Shown here piece after piece: positions 52,018 through 61,948 of a DNA stretch of 64,000 nucleotides. A model generated the notes under the pieces. The model was not told the origin of the DNA, searched no databases, and saw nothing but the letters and a program-made list of their open reading frames with translations. Origin of the DNA: Candidatus Skiveiella danica (GTDB taxonomy: Bacteria; Pseudomonadota; Gammaproteobacteria; Burkholderiales; Burkholderiaceae_C). Position 1 is the first letter of the stretch; every line of letters starts with the position of its first letter. The position numbers and the translations under genes are program-made. The DNA is taken from the NCBI GenBank assembly GCA_016721925.1, contig JADKHE010000008.1, positions 1 through 64,000 on the forward strand, given 5' to 3'.

Positions 52018-55000
52018 TCAGGCGCTCACGATCTCTTGCGTATAACGCCGCACCAGGCTGAGCAACTCTTCTTCGGAATAAGGCTTGCCCAGATAGTGAT
52101 TGACGCCCAGCGCTGTGGCATGCTCGCGGTGCTTTTCGGCGATGCGGGAGGTAATCATGATGATCGGCAGCATCTTCAGGCGTGCGTCGGCGCGAATGTT
52201 GCGGGCCAGATCGAAACCGTCCATGCGCGGCATTTCAATGTCTGAAAGGACAACCGCGGGACGCTCGTCCTGCAGCCATTCCAGTGCCTGCAGCCCGTCG
52301 GCGGCCAAGGCAACTCGATAGCCCTCGCGCTGCAACAGGCGCTGCGTGACGCGGCGCACTGTGATGGAGTCGTCGACGACGAGAATCAGCGGCACTTCTG
52401 AAACCGGTGCGCTAAGCGCCGGTGCTGTCGCACCAGTATCGGATGCCGCACCTTCTGACGGGCGCCCGCTCGACCCACTGAGTTGTCGTGCCTGCTCGCC
52501 ATAGACGGCGGCCAATGCCACCGGGTTGTAGATCAGAATCACCGCTCCGGATGCCAGCACGGTCATGCCGGCCAGGCCCGGGAGCCTGGACAGCTGGGGC
52601 CCCAGGTTCTTGACCACCGCTTCCTGGTTGCCCAGAATCTCGTCCAGGTGAACGGCAACCCGTTGCGAGGCGCTGCGAAACACGACGATAGGCATCGTTT
52701 TCGCGGCAGGTTCAACGCTGTGGGCCGAAGACTGGAGCAAGGCGCCCGACCAGAAGAAAGGCACCGACTCACCGGCAAAGTCGATGAAACCATCGCTGTA
52801 AGCCTGCTGCAGTTCTCGGGCCGTCACCCGCCGCACCAGTTCAACCAGGTTGGCCGGAACGCCCAAGGAGATTGTCCCCGAGCGCATGACGACAACCTGC
52901 GTCACCGCCGTGGTCAGCGGGAGCACCAGCTTGAAACTGGTGCCTCGCCCTTGCTGGGTTGATGTCTCGATACGGCCACCGAGCGCCTGGACTTCAGAGC
53001 GCACGACATCCATGCCGATCCCGCGCCCGGCGAGCTCGGTCACTTCGGTGACTGTGGTGAATCCCGGCATGAACACCAGACTGGCGACTTCCTCGTCCGA
53101 CAGGGTCTGATCGGCAGGAACCAGGCCGTGCTGTATGGCCTTCTCCAGAATCCGGGGCAGGTCCAGCCCCGCGCCATCATCGGTGAAGCTCACCGACACG
53201 TCATTGCCGGCTTGCTGCAGATCGATCGTGATCGTCCCGACAGAATCCTTGCCCGCACTGGTGCGCACGGACGGTTCTTCTATGCCGTGAACGACACAAT
53301 TGCGCAGCAGGTGCTCGAATGCCGCCGTCATGCGATCGAGCACGCCCCGGTCCATTTCAATCGAGCCTCCGTTGATGTCGAGCTTGACCTGTTTGGCGGT
53401 GTCCTTGGACGCCTGCCGCACGACCCGGTACAGGCGTTCGGAAATGCCCTCGAACTCCATCATGCGGGTGCGCAGCAGATCCTGCTGCAGTGCCCGGGTC
53501 TGGCGCGCCTGGGCGACCAGATCGTCTTCCGTGGCGTCCACCGTGCGCTGCAGATTGCGCTGCACCGTGGCCACGTCGTTGACCGATTCCGCCATCATGC
53601 GGGTCAATTCCTGCACCCGCGTGAAGCGGTCAAACTCCAGTGGGTCAAAGTTCTGCTGTGAGTCCTTGGCCTGCGCCATGCGGGACTGCATCTGGCTTTC
53701 GGCTTGCAATTCGATGTCACGCAGTTGGTGCCGCAAACGATCCAGGTTGCCGGTCAGGTCCTGCAGCGAGTCCCGAAGCTGGGTCATCTCGGCTTCCAGA
53801 CGCGAACGGGTGATCATGACCTCGCCAGCCTGGTTCACCATCCGGTCCAGCAACTGGGCCCGGACGCGGACCACCTGATTGGCCGCTGCCCGCACTGGCG
53901 CGACCAGCATGGGCGACGGCTGGGCAATGACACCCCGCTCGACGGGCGCCTCTTCGGTCCCGGGCGCCGCGAACACGGGGGCCTCCTGAACCAATGCCGA
54001 CGCCATTGGCTCAAGCAGTTCGGGCATGAAGGTCTGCAGGTTGATCTTGCGCAACGCTTCGAATTTCCCCTCGATCGCGTCGAGCCGAGCCATCAACGGG
54101 GCGACATCTTCACCGTGAATATCGCCAGAGCCGATCGCTTCGATTTCGGACTCCATCCGGTGCGCCATTTCACCGAGTTGCAACGCACCGGCCAGGCGCG
54201 CACTGCCCTTGAGCGTATGCAAAGCGCGCAATACCTCGCCGCGTGCGGTCACGTTCTCAGGTCTGGCGCTCCACTGGCGCAGGGCGCCGCCCAGCTGTGG
54301 CAGCAGCTCGCCCGCTTCTTCCTCGAAAATTGGAAAGAGGTCCGGATCGAGCACATCGACGAGATCGATATCGTCGGTTTCACTGGTCTGGCCTTCGAAC
54401 GCGCGCTGCGCGAAAATTTCAGCCACCGGCAGCACCTCGGGAGGCCTGACCTCCACCGGCACCGGCGCTGGTGCGGGTTCGACACCCTCAACCGGCATCG
54501 TCGCGTCCAGCACGTCATCATGCAAACTATCGCTGACGGCCGGTTCTGCGAATGACTCGGCAGTCGGGGCCACCGGCTGCATGTCTTCCACAAGCGGTGC
54601 TGCCAAGGTCTGCGCCGGCTCCAGAGGGAAAACCGGCGCCTCGACCACCTGGCTTGCAAATACCGCGTCGCCAAATTCAAGTGCCCGTAACTCTTCCAGA
54701 ATGAAGGGATTCGGCTCTTTCAGGAAGCCTGCGGCGAATTGGTGGAGCAGCCGGCGTATGTCCTCCGCGGCTTCCCTGAACACGCGCCCCTGGTGGTCCG
54801 TGCCACCCTGTTGACCCGCCATGTGTTGTAGGGCATGCTCAAGCGCCCGTGCCATGTCGGAGAGTGAGGAGAAACCCACGGTCGCGGAACTTCCCGCAAG
54901 TGAGTGGGCGAGCGCCTCTGCGTCGGATGGCACCGGTCGATGGACTTCAAGCGACCATTCCGACAGTTGGTTCGACAGGCGACGGGACCACTCGTCTGCC

Positions 55001-57945
55001 TCATTCAGGTACACGTTGTACAAAGGAATGCCGATGCGCAGGGAGCCGATCACCTTGATCTGCTCTTCCTCCACCATGTCCGAAACCGGCGGCGCGAGAT
55101 CCCGCTCCGGCTCGGCAAGTGGTATTTCCTCCATGGCAACCAACGGCTCGACAACGCCGCCTTCGGCCTGGGTCGTGGAAACCGGGACCAGTTCCGCCAG
55201 GCTGTCGAAATCGACCTCAATCGAAACGATCTCCTGCGCGCCGGGCACGTCGATGGGCTCCAGGGGCCCCGAAGCCGTCGCGTCCAGGTATCCCGCCAGA
55301 TCAGGCTCCTCCAGCGGTAGGGTTTCAGCCGGTATCGACTCCTCCACCATCGGCGCAAGATCGGTGATCTCAGAAAACTCCGCATCGGGCATCTCTTCGA
55401 GCGCCGGTGTCCCGGGATCAACCTCGACTTGGGTCACTTCGACAAGCTCAGCGGGGGGCCCAGATTGAAGTTCCAGTGGCAGGCGGATGTTGTCTTTCCT
55501 CAGGGCGTCGGCCGCAGTGCGGAACACTGCCGCACTCCAATGGCTCGCCGTTGCATGCGAGATATCACTGACCCAGGTCTGGAAGGCCAGCAGGGCTTCG
55601 CGGGAAAGACCACACAGATCGGGACTCGCGGGCTTCTGTTCCGACAGCCAGGCATTCAGCAGTTGCTCCAGCGACCATGCGGCCTCGCCGAACTCCATCA
55701 GGCCGACCATGCGCGAACTGCCCTTGAGCGTATGGAAGGCACGCCGAAGGGTGGTCTGCTGCGTCAGGTCATGCGGATCGATCGCCAGCAGATCCAACGC
55801 TTCAAGGCCATTGGCAATGACTTCGTTTGCCTCTTCAAGGAAGATGTCCTGGAGATCGTCTTCGTCAATTTCTGTGACCTCGACCCGGGACGCCTCGTGC
55901 CCTGAACCCTCGCTCGGTTCGACCGCCATCGGCGGCAGACCCATGTCTGGCAGCACGCCTTCCACTGAGCCAACTTCCTGCCTGGCGAGTTCGCGGACTT
56001 CATCAGGAATGGGTCCGGGCAAAGCAAGGTCCAACGCCCAGTCTGGCCCCAGTGACGCGGCACTCGCGTCGCCCAGAAATTGGGAAGCGGCGCCTTGGCC
56101 GTCCCGCGTGGTCTCTTGAGACACGGGCAGCACCGGATGATCGGATGCCGGCAACCCGATCGTCCCGTTGGTTGTGGCGCGGCCCATCACGGGTCTCAGT
56201 TCGCCCAGTTCGGGATCGAAGACAAACAGCTTCTTGGCCAAAGCCGGCTGGTAATTGAGCATGTCGATCAACAATCCGAGGGCACCCAGATTGTTTCCCA
56301 GCCGGTCAAAAGTCCCCGCCATTGGCGCGAGCTCGACGTCGACCTTCGTGACCAGCATCTCCTCGACGTTGTCGCGCATGCTGACAACCGCCTGCGAAGC
56401 CTGATCCAGCCCCAGCACCGATAGCACACCCCGCATCTGTGCCAGCAAGCCAGGAACCGGCGTGAGGGCGGTCGTATCGTCCGGGTTGCGGAAGAACTGG
56501 TCCAACGCCTTTTCGGCTTCCGACAGGGTCGCGCGCAATTCCCCGACCACGGTCCCCATGGTCTGCCGGTCACTGACACGCCGATACAACTCCTCCATCC
56601 ATGCTTCCAGCGGTTCGGCGCTGTTTCCGCCACAGACCTGCTCGAGACGTTCAGCCAGGCGATCGGTGCGCTGTGCCAGTTCGCGTTCATCCTGGTTTCG
56701 GTCGGTCAGCGCGGCCTCCAGATACAGCACGGCCGTGGCCACTTCGAGAGCCACTTCAGCTGCTGGCGCCTTGCCTGAGCGCTGCGTGACTTCGGCAGCG
56801 TGCTTCAGTCCGCCGGCCAGCCGCTCGCTGCGTGGGTGCAGCTTGATGATGGAGTCCGCGACCAGACCGAACTGGTCCGCGATATTCTTGAGCCGTACGA
56901 CGTCGCCACCGGCCAGCGCAGACCATGCTTCCTTGACCGCTTCGATGCGTTTGCGAGCCTGAGCGACTACGGCAGGATCAAAGCGTCCATACCGGCGGGA
57001 CTCGTAGTCCACCGGTACAAAACGGCCAAGGTCATATGCCTTGCGAACAGCCTCCAGGTGCCGGGTTTTCGGGCCGGTTTCCGGCAAGGCCTGTGCGCAG
57101 AAGAACAGCAGCTCCTTGGCCATTCGCTCCGATACATGCCGTTCGCCGCGGGGTTCGGCCGCAAATTGCATCAGAACCTGGGATGCGGCCCGCTTGACAT
57201 ACAGATCCACCGGAAGCGAGCCGGATGCGACGGCCTCGAAAAAGCCCGAACAGAGAATCCAGAAGACTCCCTCCGCGCCTTGGGGATTCAGCTTCACCAC
57301 AGCCAGGCTCAGGTCACGCAATTCCGCCGCGGCTGTGGTGTCGCCCTTCTGCATGAGCCGCAAAACGGCTTGATCCATGCGGCCGCGATCGGAACCATCC
57401 CCGGCGAGGGAAACCGCCCCGTCGAGATCGACATCAGGCCGAATCCATCGCCATTCAACCGGCCACAGGTCGGCTGGATGGATGCGCTCAGCGCCCGCGA
57501 GCACCTGTGCATCACGGTATTGAGGGAAGAGGCCAACCGCCGACTCCTGGACGCCGCCCATGATGACGTCCAGATACTCCAGCAAGGCAAAACTCGCGCG
57601 CTCGAGAAGGGCCGCAGAGGCTTCGTTGCAGCGCTCCGGGCGTTGCACGAACTGCTGAACGGCTGCCTCCATGGCCCGGAGCATGTGCGCCGGAGCGAGC
57701 AGACCGACCATTTCAAGGGCGCCAACCGCCTGATGCATGTGCTGACGGGCCATGCGCAGCTGGCTCGCATCGACCGAGGCCAAGTCTGTTCCCCGCGCGG
57801 CCTCAGCGTCCCGCACATACCGTTTCAACGACTTGTTGGCGACTTCCAGCGACTTGCGCAGCTCATCGAGCACCCAAGCCAGCGGCCCCAGGTCCGCCAC
57901 ACCGGCAGCCGAAACGGCCCCATCGACAGCGTCTTCAATTTGCAT
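52018..57945 (-). CDS. chpA: ChpA/PilL hybrid chemotaxis-type sensor kinase
   Basis: 1975-residue CheA-like hub of the type IV pilus chemosensory system. Phosphotransfer (Hpt) histidines are seen at His738 (AFHTLKGSSRMVG), His1014 (AHSLAGSSATVG) and His1243 (ALHTLKGSARLAG); an N-terminal degenerate copy (RQHMHQAVGALEMVG) also fits. A histidine kinase ATPase core follows (NCVVHGIEEP, DDGAGLDLPRI, GRGIGMDVVRSEV), then a CheW-like domain, then a receiver with phospho-acceptor Asp1902 in VLSDIEMPRMDG. It would receive signals from PilJ via PilI and phosphorylate PilG/PilH. Confidence 0.96.
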   Translation of the reverse strand: MQIEDAVDGAVSAAGVADLGPLAWVLDELRKSLEVANKSLKRYVRDAEAARGTDLASVDASQLRMARQHMHQAVGALEMVGLLAPAHMLRAMEAAVQQFVQRPERCNEASAALLERASFALLEYLDVIMGGVQESAVGLFPQYRDAQVLAGAERIHPADLWPVEWRWIRPDVDLDGAVSLAGDGSDRGRMDQAVLRLMQKGDTTAAAELRDLSLAVVKLNPQGAEGVFWILCSGFFEAVASGSLPVDLYVKRAASQVLMQFAAEPRGERHVSERMAKELLFFCAQALPETGPKTRHLEAVRKAYDLGRFVPVDYESRRYGRFDPAVVAQARKRIEAVKEAWSALAGGDVVRLKNIADQFGLVADSIIKLHPRSERLAGGLKHAAEVTQRSGKAPAAEVALEVATAVLYLEAALTDRNQDERELAQRTDRLAERLEQVCGGNSAEPLEAWMEELYRRVSDRQTMGTVVGELRATLSEAEKALDQFFRNPDDTTALTPVPGLLAQMRGVLSVLGLDQASQAVVSMRDNVEEMLVTKVDVELAPMAGTFDRLGNNLGALGLLIDMLNYQPALAKKLFVFDPELGELRPVMGRATTNGTIGLPASDHPVLPVSQETTRDGQGAASQFLGDASAASLGPDWALDLALPGPIPDEVRELARQEVGSVEGVLPDMGLPPMAVEPSEGSGHEASRVEVTEIDEDDLQDIFLEEANEVIANGLEALDLLAIDPHDLTQQTTLRRAFHTLKGSSRMVGLMEFGEAAWSLEQLLNAWLSEQKPASPDLCGLSREALLAFQTWVSDISHATASHWSAAVFRTAADALRKDNIRLPLELQSGPPAELVEVTQVEVDPGTPALEEMPDAEFSEITDLAPMVEESIPAETLPLEEPDLAGYLDATASGPLEPIDVPGAQEIVSIEVDFDSLAELVPVSTTQAEGGVVEPLVAMEEIPLAEPERDLAPPVSDMVEEEQIKVIGSLRIGIPLYNVYLNEADEWSRRLSNQLSEWSLEVHRPVPSDAEALAHSLAGSSATVGFSSLSDMARALEHALQHMAGQQGGTDHQGRVFREAAEDIRRLLHQFAAGFLKEPNPFILEELRALEFGDAVFASQVVEAPVFPLEPAQTLAAPLVEDMQPVAPTAESFAEPAVSDSLHDDVLDATMPVEGVEPAPAPVPVEVRPPEVLPVAEIFAQRAFEGQTSETDDIDLVDVLDPDLFPIFEEEAGELLPQLGGALRQWSARPENVTARGEVLRALHTLKGSARLAGALQLGEMAHRMESEIEAIGSGDIHGEDVAPLMARLDAIEGKFEALRKINLQTFMPELLEPMASALVQEAPVFAAPGTEEAPVERGVIAQPSPMLVAPVRAAANQVVRVRAQLLDRMVNQAGEVMITRSRLEAEMTQLRDSLQDLTGNLDRLRHQLRDIELQAESQMQSRMAQAKDSQQNFDPLEFDRFTRVQELTRMMAESVNDVATVQRNLQRTVDATEDDLVAQARQTRALQQDLLRTRMMEFEGISERLYRVVRQASKDTAKQVKLDINGGSIEMDRGVLDRMTAAFEHLLRNCVVHGIEEPSVRTSAGKDSVGTITIDLQQAGNDVSVSFTDDGAGLDLPRILEKAIQHGLVPADQTLSDEEVASLVFMPGFTTVTEVTELAGRGIGMDVVRSEVQALGGRIETSTQQGRGTSFKLVLPLTTAVTQVVVMRSGTISLGVPANLVELVRRVTARELQQAYSDGFIDFAGESVPFFWSGALLQSSAHSVEPAAKTMPIVVFRSASQRVAVHLDEILGNQEAVVKNLGPQLSRLPGLAGMTVLASGAVILIYNPVALAAVYGEQARQLSGSSGRPSEGAASDTGATAPALSAPVSEVPLILVVDDSITVRRVTQRLLQREGYRVALAADGLQALEWLQDERPAVVLSDIEMPRMDGFDLARNIRADARLKMLPIIMITSRIAEKHREHATALGVNHYLGKPYSEEELLSLVRRYTQEIVSA

Positions 57946-57995
57946 GACTGGGCGAACTCCGCAAGTTAGGGGCGAGGGTCAACTAAAGTCGCGGA

Positions 57996-60287
57996 TCAGG
58001 CGATCTTGAATCGCGCAACCGATTCGCGAAGTTCTTCGGCCATTCGTGACAGTTCGCGCACCTGATTGGCCGTGGAGCGTGTGCCTTCGCCGGTCTGCTC
58101 GGTCACAGCGAAGATGTGCTGGATGTTTCCGGCCACCTCGTTCGCCGAAACAGCTTCGCGCGAAGCGGAGTCTGAGATCTGAGCGATCAGGTCCGCCAGC
58201 TGACGCGACACACGGTCGATCTCCGTTAGCGCCGTACCGGCGTTGTCCGACAGCCTGGCTCCCTCGACCACGCCCTGCGTCGAACGCTCCATGGCCGCAA
58301 CCGCGTCCTGCGTGTCGGTCTGAATCGCCTTCACCAGCGCGGAGATCTGGCGCGTCGCGTCGGCAGAGCGTTCAGCGAGTCGTTGCACTTCTTCCGCAAC
58401 CACCGAGAAGCCGCGCCCGGCTTCGCCGGCAGACGCTGCCTGAATGGCGGCGTTCAAGGCCAGCACGTTGGTCTGTTCGGTAATGTCCGAAATCAGTTCG
58501 GTGATTTCACCGATCTCCTGGGACGATTCGCCCAGCCGCTTGATCCGCTTGGACGTTTCCTGGATCTGGTCGCGGATGGAGTTCATACCGCCGATCGCAT
58601 TCTGCACTGCGGACAGGCCCGACTCCGCGGCCATCAGAGAATTGCGCGCCACCGAAGCCGATTCCTGGGCCTGCGATGACACCACGTTGATTCGGGCCGC
58701 CATGTCCAGCACCGACTGGCCGGTTTCGCGAATTTCACGCAGCTGCTCGGTCGAGGCTGCCAGCAGTTCGGTCGACGTGTTCTCCACCTGCGACGTCGTC
58801 TGCGCCACCCGGGTGACCGTGTTCTGAACGTTGCCGACCAGCATGCGAAGTTCCTCGACGGTGTAGTTCACCGAGTCGGCGATGGCGCCCGTGATGTCTT
58901 CGGTCACGGTGGCTTCCTGCGTCAGGTCACCCTCGGCCACCGTCTGCAGCTCGTTCATCAAACGCAGAATGGCGGCCTGGTTGGCGTCATTGACGCGTTT
59001 GGCTTCCTGTTCCTGACGTTCAGCGTCCAGGCGCTGGCTTTCCGCAACCCGCTGACGCTGACGGCTGTCCTGCAGCTGGACATAGGCCAATCCGCCCGCG
59101 AACAGAAGGGCCAGCAACGCGGATAGCAAAAGGATGGCCAAGGCGCCAGCGCCGAGGCCCGTACGCGCCGACAGTTTGGCCTGCAGGTCTTCAAGTACCC
59201 GGCGCAGCGGCTCGCTGTCGGCAACGATCGAGGCCTGCGCCTCGCGCGCGGAAACCAGGCCCTGAAGGTTGCCCAGGATTGCGCCCGCCTGACCCCGTGT
59301 GTCCTCATAGAGCTTGAGCAATGCTTCAAGCCGTTCCCGTGTCTGGGGATCCTTGGAACCGGCCAGACGAAGCTCAGGGCTGCCATCAAGCAGCCCCTGG
59401 CCAATTTCCTTGAACGAATTCAGGTCTTTGCCCAGCAAGAAGACAGCCTCGGGGCTCACGCCTTCCATCGTCAGGAATTCGTTGGCCGACTTGCCGATAC
59501 GTTGCGTCAACATCACCAGCTGACCAGACGCTGAAATCTCCGCGGCGGCAGCGTTCTGCTGCAGCTTCAGGGAAGAAATGGTTTCCGCGATCTCCAGGAG
59601 GTCGGACGACTGCCGGTTGATCGTGCGCAGCGCGGTGCCCACCTGGGTCAGGATCTTTTGCTGGCTCATCACGGTGTTGGCACTCTTCTCAGCCCGGTCA
59701 ACCAGGGGAATGGCCTTGTCGACATCACCCATTTCCGCCTGTGGCACTTCCTTGAGACCCGATTCGGAATCACCGTCGCGCAAGCCACGCACGGTCTTGG
59801 CCAGGACGCCGGCGCTCTCACGGACATCCGGAAAAGCCTGGGGACTGCCCACCAGCGCCTGTGAAACCGATTTGGCCAGCCGCTGCGACTGCATCAATGC
59901 CTGACCGGTTGCCGCCACCTGTTGGGCAACCTTGTCGGCCTGATTGAGCGCGAAGAAAGTCACGCCGGTCAGAATCACGAGGGCTGTACCCAGCAACACA
60001 GCCAGAATCCGCTGGTGCTGAACGATGCTGCGGGTACCCAACACTGGCAGAGTGAGCAGCTCGGCCGCCCCTTCATTGCCGCCCCCTTCATTGCCGCCCG
60101 CGCCAAGCGCTATCTTGCTGTCGGGAAAGTCCGCCGTGCTGAATTGCCCGCTTTCTGCCGCAGGCATGCGGTCGTCTGCCCGGTCCTGGTCGCCGAACAC
60201 CTCTGCAGCCGGCGATGCATCGGTCGGCGCCTGCGCGGGCGAGGCGTTCTTGCCTAGAAGCTTGTTGATCTGGTCAATTACGGACAT
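57996..60287 (-). CDS. pilJ: Type IV pilus methyl-accepting chemotaxis protein PilJ
   Basis: 763 residues. Two membrane helices (about 92-114 and 391-413) bracket a periplasmic sensor with PilJ-type repeats (GQALMQSQRLAKSVSQALVG and GQLVMLTQRIGKSANEFL). After a HAMP-like linker the signalling hairpin contains DITEQTNVLALNAAIQAASAGEAGRGFSVVAEEVQRLAERS. A 12-bp tandem GGNEGG repeat lies in the cytoplasmic N-terminus. The ATG at 60287 is preferred over the longer open frame. Confidence 0.96.
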   Translation of the reverse strand: MSVIDQINKLLGKNASPAQAPTDASPAAEVFGDQDRADDRMPAAESGQFSTADFPDSKIALGAGGNEGGGNEGAAELLTLPVLGTRSIVQHQRILAVLLGTALVILTGVTFFALNQADKVAQQVAATGQALMQSQRLAKSVSQALVGSPQAFPDVRESAGVLAKTVRGLRDGDSESGLKEVPQAEMGDVDKAIPLVDRAEKSANTVMSQQKILTQVGTALRTINRQSSDLLEIAETISSLKLQQNAAAAEISASGQLVMLTQRIGKSANEFLTMEGVSPEAVFLLGKDLNSFKEIGQGLLDGSPELRLAGSKDPQTRERLEALLKLYEDTRGQAGAILGNLQGLVSAREAQASIVADSEPLRRVLEDLQAKLSARTGLGAGALAILLLSALLALLFAGGLAYVQLQDSRQRQRVAESQRLDAERQEQEAKRVNDANQAAILRLMNELQTVAEGDLTQEATVTEDITGAIADSVNYTVEELRMLVGNVQNTVTRVAQTTSQVENTSTELLAASTEQLREIRETGQSVLDMAARINVVSSQAQESASVARNSLMAAESGLSAVQNAIGGMNSIRDQIQETSKRIKRLGESSQEIGEITELISDITEQTNVLALNAAIQAASAGEAGRGFSVVAEEVQRLAERSADATRQISALVKAIQTDTQDAVAAMERSTQGVVEGARLSDNAGTALTEIDRVSRQLADLIAQISDSASREAVSANEVAGNIQHIFAVTEQTGEGTRSTANQVRELSRMAEELRESVARFKIA

Positions 60288-60307
60288 GGTGACACCCTTC
60301 CTGGGAC

Positions 60308-60838
60308 TTAAGCACTGATGCTGAGAAACTGGGGATTGAGAGAAAGTGCCTGCAGATTGATTTCCTGCCACGCGGCACCTTGCGAATCGACATAGCTGTG
60401 ACCGAAAAACTCCGGGGCATCAGCGGCAGGCGGATTTGAAGCAACAAACGACTCGACGCTTTTCAGCCCCAGCAGCTTGTCGATCAGAACCACGCAATTG
60501 ATGTTCAGGGCATCGCTGAATGCCACAAGCCGGCACTGGCTCTGCGCCAGATCACTGCGATGTGACGGCGGCGCATGCTTCACAAACGCCCCAAGATCAA
60601 CGACGCCGCTGACGCCGCCGCGCAGGTTGACGACGCCAAGGAACCAATCCCGGGCGTGCGGAACAGCCTGAACCGTCCGCCATGGAAAAATTTCGCCCGC
60701 GTGATTGAGTGGAAACAGGTATCTGGCGTCCGCGGCCTCGACGGCAAGCCAAGCTGCAGCTGCGCCTGTTGTGCGGGCCTCCTGCAACCGGTTGGCAAGG
60801 CGGCTCTGAAAGGCCCGGAGTGCTTCACGACTGGCCAT
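60308..60838 (-). CDS. pilI: CheW-like adaptor PilI
   Basis: 176 residues, CheW fold, couples PilJ to ChpA. Recognised by RYLFPLNHAGEIFPW, VPHARDWFLGVVNLRGGVSGVVDLG and the C-terminal QEINLQALSLNPQFL. Lies 20 bp upstream of pilJ in the operon order. Confidence 0.93.
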   Translation of the reverse strand: MASREALRAFQSRLANRLQEARTTGAAAAWLAVEAADARYLFPLNHAGEIFPWRTVQAVPHARDWFLGVVNLRGGVSGVVDLGAFVKHAPPSHRSDLAQSQCRLVAFSDALNINCVVLIDKLLGLKSVESFVASNPPAADAPEFFGHSYVDSQGAAWQEINLQALSLNPQFLSISA

Positions 60839-60848
60839 GGGCGGACGA

Positions 60849-61214
60849 TCAGTTCAGGGCGCTGATCTTTGCCAGCAGATCGGTGACTTCAACCGGCTTG
60901 GTGATGTAGTCTCTCGCCCCTTGACGCAAACCCCACACCCGATCGGTCTCCTGCGTCTTGCTGGTGCACATGAAGATGGGAACGTCCTTGTAGAGCGGGT
61001 CGCGGGATATCGCCCGCGTCAGCTGAAATCCGTTCTGCCCCGGCATCACCACATCCATCAGGATCAGGTCGGGTTTTTCCTCGGCCAATCGACGAAAGGC
61101 ATCTTCGGCGTTTTCGGCCGTCTTCACGGAAAAGCCGTTCTTCTGGAGCAGGCCCGTCAGGTGCATCAACTCAGTCTTCGAATCGTCAACGATCAACACT
61201 TTCTGGATGGTCAT
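60849..61214 (-). CDS. pilH: Response regulator PilH
   Basis: 121 residues, a single receiver domain. KVLIVDDSKTELMHL holds the acidic pocket; Asp52 in LILMDVVMPGQNGFQ is the phosphorylation site; TSKTQETDRVWGLRQGARDYITKP the conserved Thr/Lys end. The start is ATG 61214 (TGATG overlap with pilG stop); a GTG one codon upstream is less likely. Confidence 0.94.
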   Translation of the reverse strand: MTIQKVLIVDDSKTELMHLTGLLQKNGFSVKTAENAEDAFRRLAEEKPDLILMDVVMPGQNGFQLTRAISRDPLYKDVPIFMCTSKTQETDRVWGLRQGARDYITKPVEVTDLLAKISALN

Positions 61215-61612
61215 CACATTACTCCTTGATTGGCGGAACCGAACTGCGCGACGGCCTGAAGCAGTTGATCCTTGGTAAACGGCTTGGTCAGGTAGTCCTG
61301 CGACCCCACCATACGACCTCGAGCCTTGTCGAACACGCCATCCTTGGATGAAAGCATGACCACAGGAATCGAGGAAAAATTCACGTTTTTCTTGATGATC
61401 GCGCAGGTCTGGTAACCATCCAGGCGCGGCATCAGGATGTCACAGAAGATCATGTCGGGGCGGAAGTCATTGATCTTTGCCAGCGCATCGAAACCATCCT
61501 CGGCGAGCAACACTTCATGCCCACCCTGCTTGAGGAAAATCTCCGCACTGCGGCGTATCGTGTTGCTGTCATCGATGACCAGCACCTTGTATCCCGATCC
61601 AGTCGAACTCAC
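61214..61612 (-). CDS. pilG: Response regulator PilG
   Basis: 132 residues, receiver domain with KVLVIDDSNTIRRSAEIFLKQGGH, phospho-Asp in IFCDILMPRLDGYQ, and SSKDGVFDKARGRMVGSQDYLTKPF. Controls type IV pilus extension. The start is taken as GTG at 61612, with AGGAG 9 nt upstream; upstream codons in the frame are not conserved. Confidence 0.92.
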   Translation of the reverse strand: MSSTGSGYKVLVIDDSNTIRRSAEIFLKQGGHEVLLAEDGFDALAKINDFRPDMIFCDILMPRLDGYQTCAIIKKNVNFSSIPVVMLSSKDGVFDKARGRMVGSQDYLTKPFTKDQLLQAVAQFGSANQGVM

Positions 61613-61676
61613 TGCATTGCACTCCTGGCTATGTTTCGGTTCCCGCATCGTCCCGGACCGAAGTCCGGGCCAGGCC

Positions 61677-61853
61677 TCAGATTTCCACCATCTCGAAGTC
61701 TTCCTTGCGGGCACCGCATTCGGGACACGTCCAGTTCATGGGGACATCGGCCCAAAGCGTACCGGGCGCGATCCCGTGATCCGGTGCGCCCGCAGCTTCG
61801 TCATAAATCCACCCGCAAATCAGGCACATCCACGTCTTCGTCGAATTGGTCAC
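61677..61853 (-). CDS. Rubredoxin
   Basis: 58 residues starting at GTG 61853, ending TGA at 61677. Iron site Cys10-x-x-Cys13 (WMCLICGWIYDEAAG) and Cys43-x-x-Cys46 (NWTCPECGARKEDFEMVEI), with APDHGIAPGTLWADVPMNW between, is a textbook rubredoxin. A small one-iron electron carrier. It opens the pilG operon in several betaproteobacteria (general knowledge) and lies 64 bp upstream of pilG here. Confidence 0.95.
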   Translation of the reverse strand: MTNSTKTWMCLICGWIYDEAAGAPDHGIAPGTLWADVPMNWTCPECGARKEDFEMVEI

Positions 61854-61866
61854 AGCTTAAAAGGCC

Positions 61867-61894
61867 TTCACATAGAATGCAATCATTGTATAGA
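61867..61894 (+). promoter_or_regulatory. Possible sigma-70 promoter of the thiD-like gene
   Basis: TTCACA (61867-61872), 16 nt, TATAGA (61889-61894), 54 bp before the thiD-like ATG. The match is moderate. The 95-bp gap also has to hold the divergent rubredoxin promoter. Confidence 0.35.
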
Positions 61895-61948
61895 GGCAAG
61901 ACGGCTGATCCCGGCCATTGACACCGAGTTACGCCCGCTTTCAGGCTC

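Noticed and set aside
59120..59150. ATAGC in pilJ membrane region
   Set aside because: No GACGC block at the right spacing.
61861..61890. Similarity between the TA operator and the thiD/rubredoxin gap (ATTGCAATCATT-like)
   Set aside because: Short A/T-rich match without full symmetry; likely chance.
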